Positions 30,626 through 32,013 of a DNA stretch of 32,013 bases are shown in pieces. The stretch spans positions 1 to 32,013 of the forward strand of contig JACMQL010000015.1 of assembly GCA_014377015.1 (NCBI GenBank). Direction: 5' to 3'. This DNA is from Actinomycetota bacterium. GTDB lineage: Bacteria > Actinomycetota > Actinomycetes > Nanopelagicales > Nanopelagicaceae. The translations under genes and the position numbers were made by a program. The first letter of the stretch is position 1. The number at the start of each line of letters is the position of its first letter. A model generated the notes under the pieces. The model was not told where the DNA came from, ran no database searches, and worked only from the letters and a program-made list of their open reading frames with translations.

Positions 30626-31614
30626 TCCTCGTCGTGCGGTTTGGGGTTCGTAACCCGACCCGCATGGGCAGTAGCGCTTGGATCGCGACGAGACTTAATC
30701 AGGCTGGCGACGGTCGTAATCACCAAAATGGATCCGATGACCACCAAGCTCAAGGAAGTTGAAATCTTAGGAACGTCATTACTCACTTCATGAACATAAG
30801 TGAGGATCAGTTTCACTCCGATAAACATCAAGATGATGGACAACCCGAGTGATAGATAGATCAACTTGCTTAACAAACCTTTGAGCAGGAAGTAGAGCGC
30901 CCGCAACCCGAGGAGGGCGAACGCGTTTGCCGAAAAGACCAGAAATGGCTCCTCCGTCACGCCGAAAGTTGCGGGAATTGAATCCAAGGCAAAGAGAAGA
31001 TCTGTCGAGGCGATGGCAATCATCACTAAGAACATCGGAGTGGCAAACTTCTTACCGTCCAATTTGACGAACATCTTTGTGCCATGAAATTCATCGGTGA
31101 GCGGCGTAACCTTGCGAATTCTTCGGATCATAAAATTCTCATCGGGATCGGGATCTTCATTCCAGTGACGGAAGAGTCCCACGCCGGTCCAAATCAAAAT
31201 TCCGCCGAATACGACAAAAGTGAAACTAAAAGATGCCAGGGCCGCGGCGCCCAAAGCGATAAAGGCGGCTCGGAATACCAACGCAAGCATTACTCCAATA
31301 AGAAGAATTCTCTGATGGTAAATACTTGGGACTGAGAATTGCGCAAGAATGATCACGAATACGAAGAGGTTATCTACGGAAAGAGATTTCTCAACCAAAT
31401 ACGCGGCAAAATACTCTGTTCCATACGTCGACCCGTAAGCGGCGCGAACCCAGAGTCCAAAAACAACCGCTATCGAAATATAAAAGATAGACCAAAGCGC
31501 AGCTTCTCTAAATTTCACATCGTGCGGCTTTCGGCTTGCTGTCGCCAAATCGGCTACCACCAAAATCAGAATTGCGCCCACGGTTATTGCCCAAACTGCA
31601 AAAGTGATATTCAC
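30622..31614 (-). CDS. TerC/Alx-family integral membrane protein
   Basis: The 330-residue protein has about nine membrane segments and the paired TerC signatures: VEKSLSVDNLFVFVIIL at about 74-90 and ASTDLLFALDSIPATFGVTEEPFLVF at about 202-227, each with conserved acidic residues inside the membrane. Alx/TerC proteins are linked to manganese export, often of use when metals are loaded onto exported proteins. The start is a GTG at 31612-31614. It follows the rhodanese-like lipoprotein gene by 18 bases, in the same transcript direction. The C-terminal tail (SRRDPSATAHAGRVTNPKPHDED) is charged and probably disordered. Confidence 0.92.
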   Translation of the reverse strand: MNITFAVWAITVGAILILVVADLATASRKPHDVKFREAALWSIFYISIAVVFGLWVRAAYGSTYGTEYFAAYLVEKSLSVDNLFVFVIILAQFSVPSIYHQRILLIGVMLALVFRAAFIALGAAALASFSFTFVVFGGILIWTGVGLFRHWNEDPDPDENFMIRRIRKVTPLTDEFHGTKMFVKLDGKKFATPMFLVMIAIASTDLLFALDSIPATFGVTEEPFLVFSANAFALLGLRALYFLLKGLLSKLIYLSLGLSIILMFIGVKLILTYVHEVSNDVPKISTSLSLVVIGSILVITTVASLIKSRRDPSATAHAGRVTNPKPHDED

Positions 31615-31632
31615 AGAAGGAAATATAGCCGA

Positions 31633-32013
31633 CTAACTGCCCACTCTTGGCAGACCGGCAGTCACCCAAGCATTCATCCCACCGTCCAAGTTATAGAGAT
31701 TTAGGAATCCGGCTGACTTCATCTTTGTGTAGGCGAGCGCGGATCGCCGACCACTCTGGCAATACAAGGCATAGGTCCCCTTTTTGTCTAGCTCAGCAAT
31801 CGCAGAATCGAAATCTGGCGATTCAACATTAAAGTTGCGCGCATCGATAATGTGGCTCTGATTGAACTCATCCGAGGTTCTGACATCAAGGACAACCACT
31901 CCGCGCTGAATAATTTTCGATTGGAAAGTTGCCGCGTCTAGGCTCGGGACCGAAACGGCTGAAGTCTCGCTCTCTGTTGAGACTGCCGAGTTAGTCTTTG
32001 AAGCGCACCCAGT
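31633..32013 (-). CDS. Rhodanese-domain lipoprotein (5' end outside window)
   Basis: The frame stays open to the window edge, giving 126 visible residues. It begins TGCASKTNSAVSTESE: T-G-C followed by a Ser/Thr-rich linker fits the end of a lipobox, so the protein is probably an exported lipoprotein whose signal peptide lies beyond the window. A rhodanese domain follows: VVVLDVRTSDEFNQSHIIDARNFNV, then the active-site loop YCQSGRRSALAYTKMKSAGF and NLDGGMNAWVTAGLP. The Cys-X-Ser-Gly-Arg loop has the sulfurtransferase form. It precedes the TerC gene by 18 bases and is probably co-transcribed. The internal GTG at 31899 is not a start. Confidence 0.85.
   Translation of the reverse strand, partial: TGCASKTNSAVSTESETSAVSVPSLDAATFQSKIIQRGVVVLDVRTSDEFNQSHIIDARNFNVESPDFDSAIAELDKKGTYALYCQSGRRSALAYTKMKSAGFLNLYNLDGGMNAWVTAGLPRVGS

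Overview
The window looks like a chromosomal segment from a moderate-GC, gene-dense actinobacterium. The best guess is a freshwater planktonic lineage related to Nanopelagicales (acI), but that is inferred from protein style and content: a DUF3494 ice-binding protein, Cys-paired immunoglobulin-like modules, GTG/TTG starts and very tight gene packing. No rRNA, tRNA, insertion sequence, integrase or CRISPR array was seen. No gene-free stretch exceeds 300 bases; the longest is the roughly 240-base stretch after HPr.

Region 1 (1-10417) is a carbohydrate-uptake island. The tail of a surface protein (1-198) ends at a bidirectional terminator. On the minus strand, in transcription order, come E1-alpha, E1-beta and E2 of a 2-oxoacid/acetoin-type dehydrogenase, PTS Enzyme I, a SorC-type regulator, GutM, four glucitol-type PTS proteins (IIC, IIC2, IIB, IIA) and a SAF-domain oxidoreductase of the DXR-like (DRL) type. 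HPr is divergent on the plus strand. The cluster therefore carries both general PTS proteins and one dedicated permease. I propose that it takes up and phosphorylates a polyol, oxidises it with the DRL-like enzyme and cleaves the resulting acyloin or ketose phosphate with the thiamine-diphosphate dehydrogenase. 2-C-methylerythritol is the most interesting candidate substrate.

Region 2 (10480-13944, plus strand) holds a possible small ORF, an ice-binding-domain protein with a Thr-Pro stalk and LPDTG anchor, its sortase, and an ABC-F ATPase. Region 3 (13945-24048) is mixed: an MFS transporter, a secreted HExxHxxGxxH protease, a PLP-dependent decarboxylase, a large GT-C-like membrane protein, an aldo/keto reductase, an SRPBCC protein, a GNAT acetyltransferase and TrhO.

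Region 4 (24052-27454, minus strand) is a four-gene signalling operon: a lone receiver, a secreted SUOX-fold-like protein, a histidine kinase with an Hpt-like tail, and a winged-helix response regulator. Region 5 (27628-29613, plus strand) is a SipW-type signal peptidase followed by a TasA-like secreted protein and another small secreted protein, apparently a surface-fibre or matrix locus with an RNA hairpin over the third gene's start. Region 6 (29729-32013) holds a small membrane protein, gluconokinase, a TerC-family protein and a truncated rhodanese-like lipoprotein.
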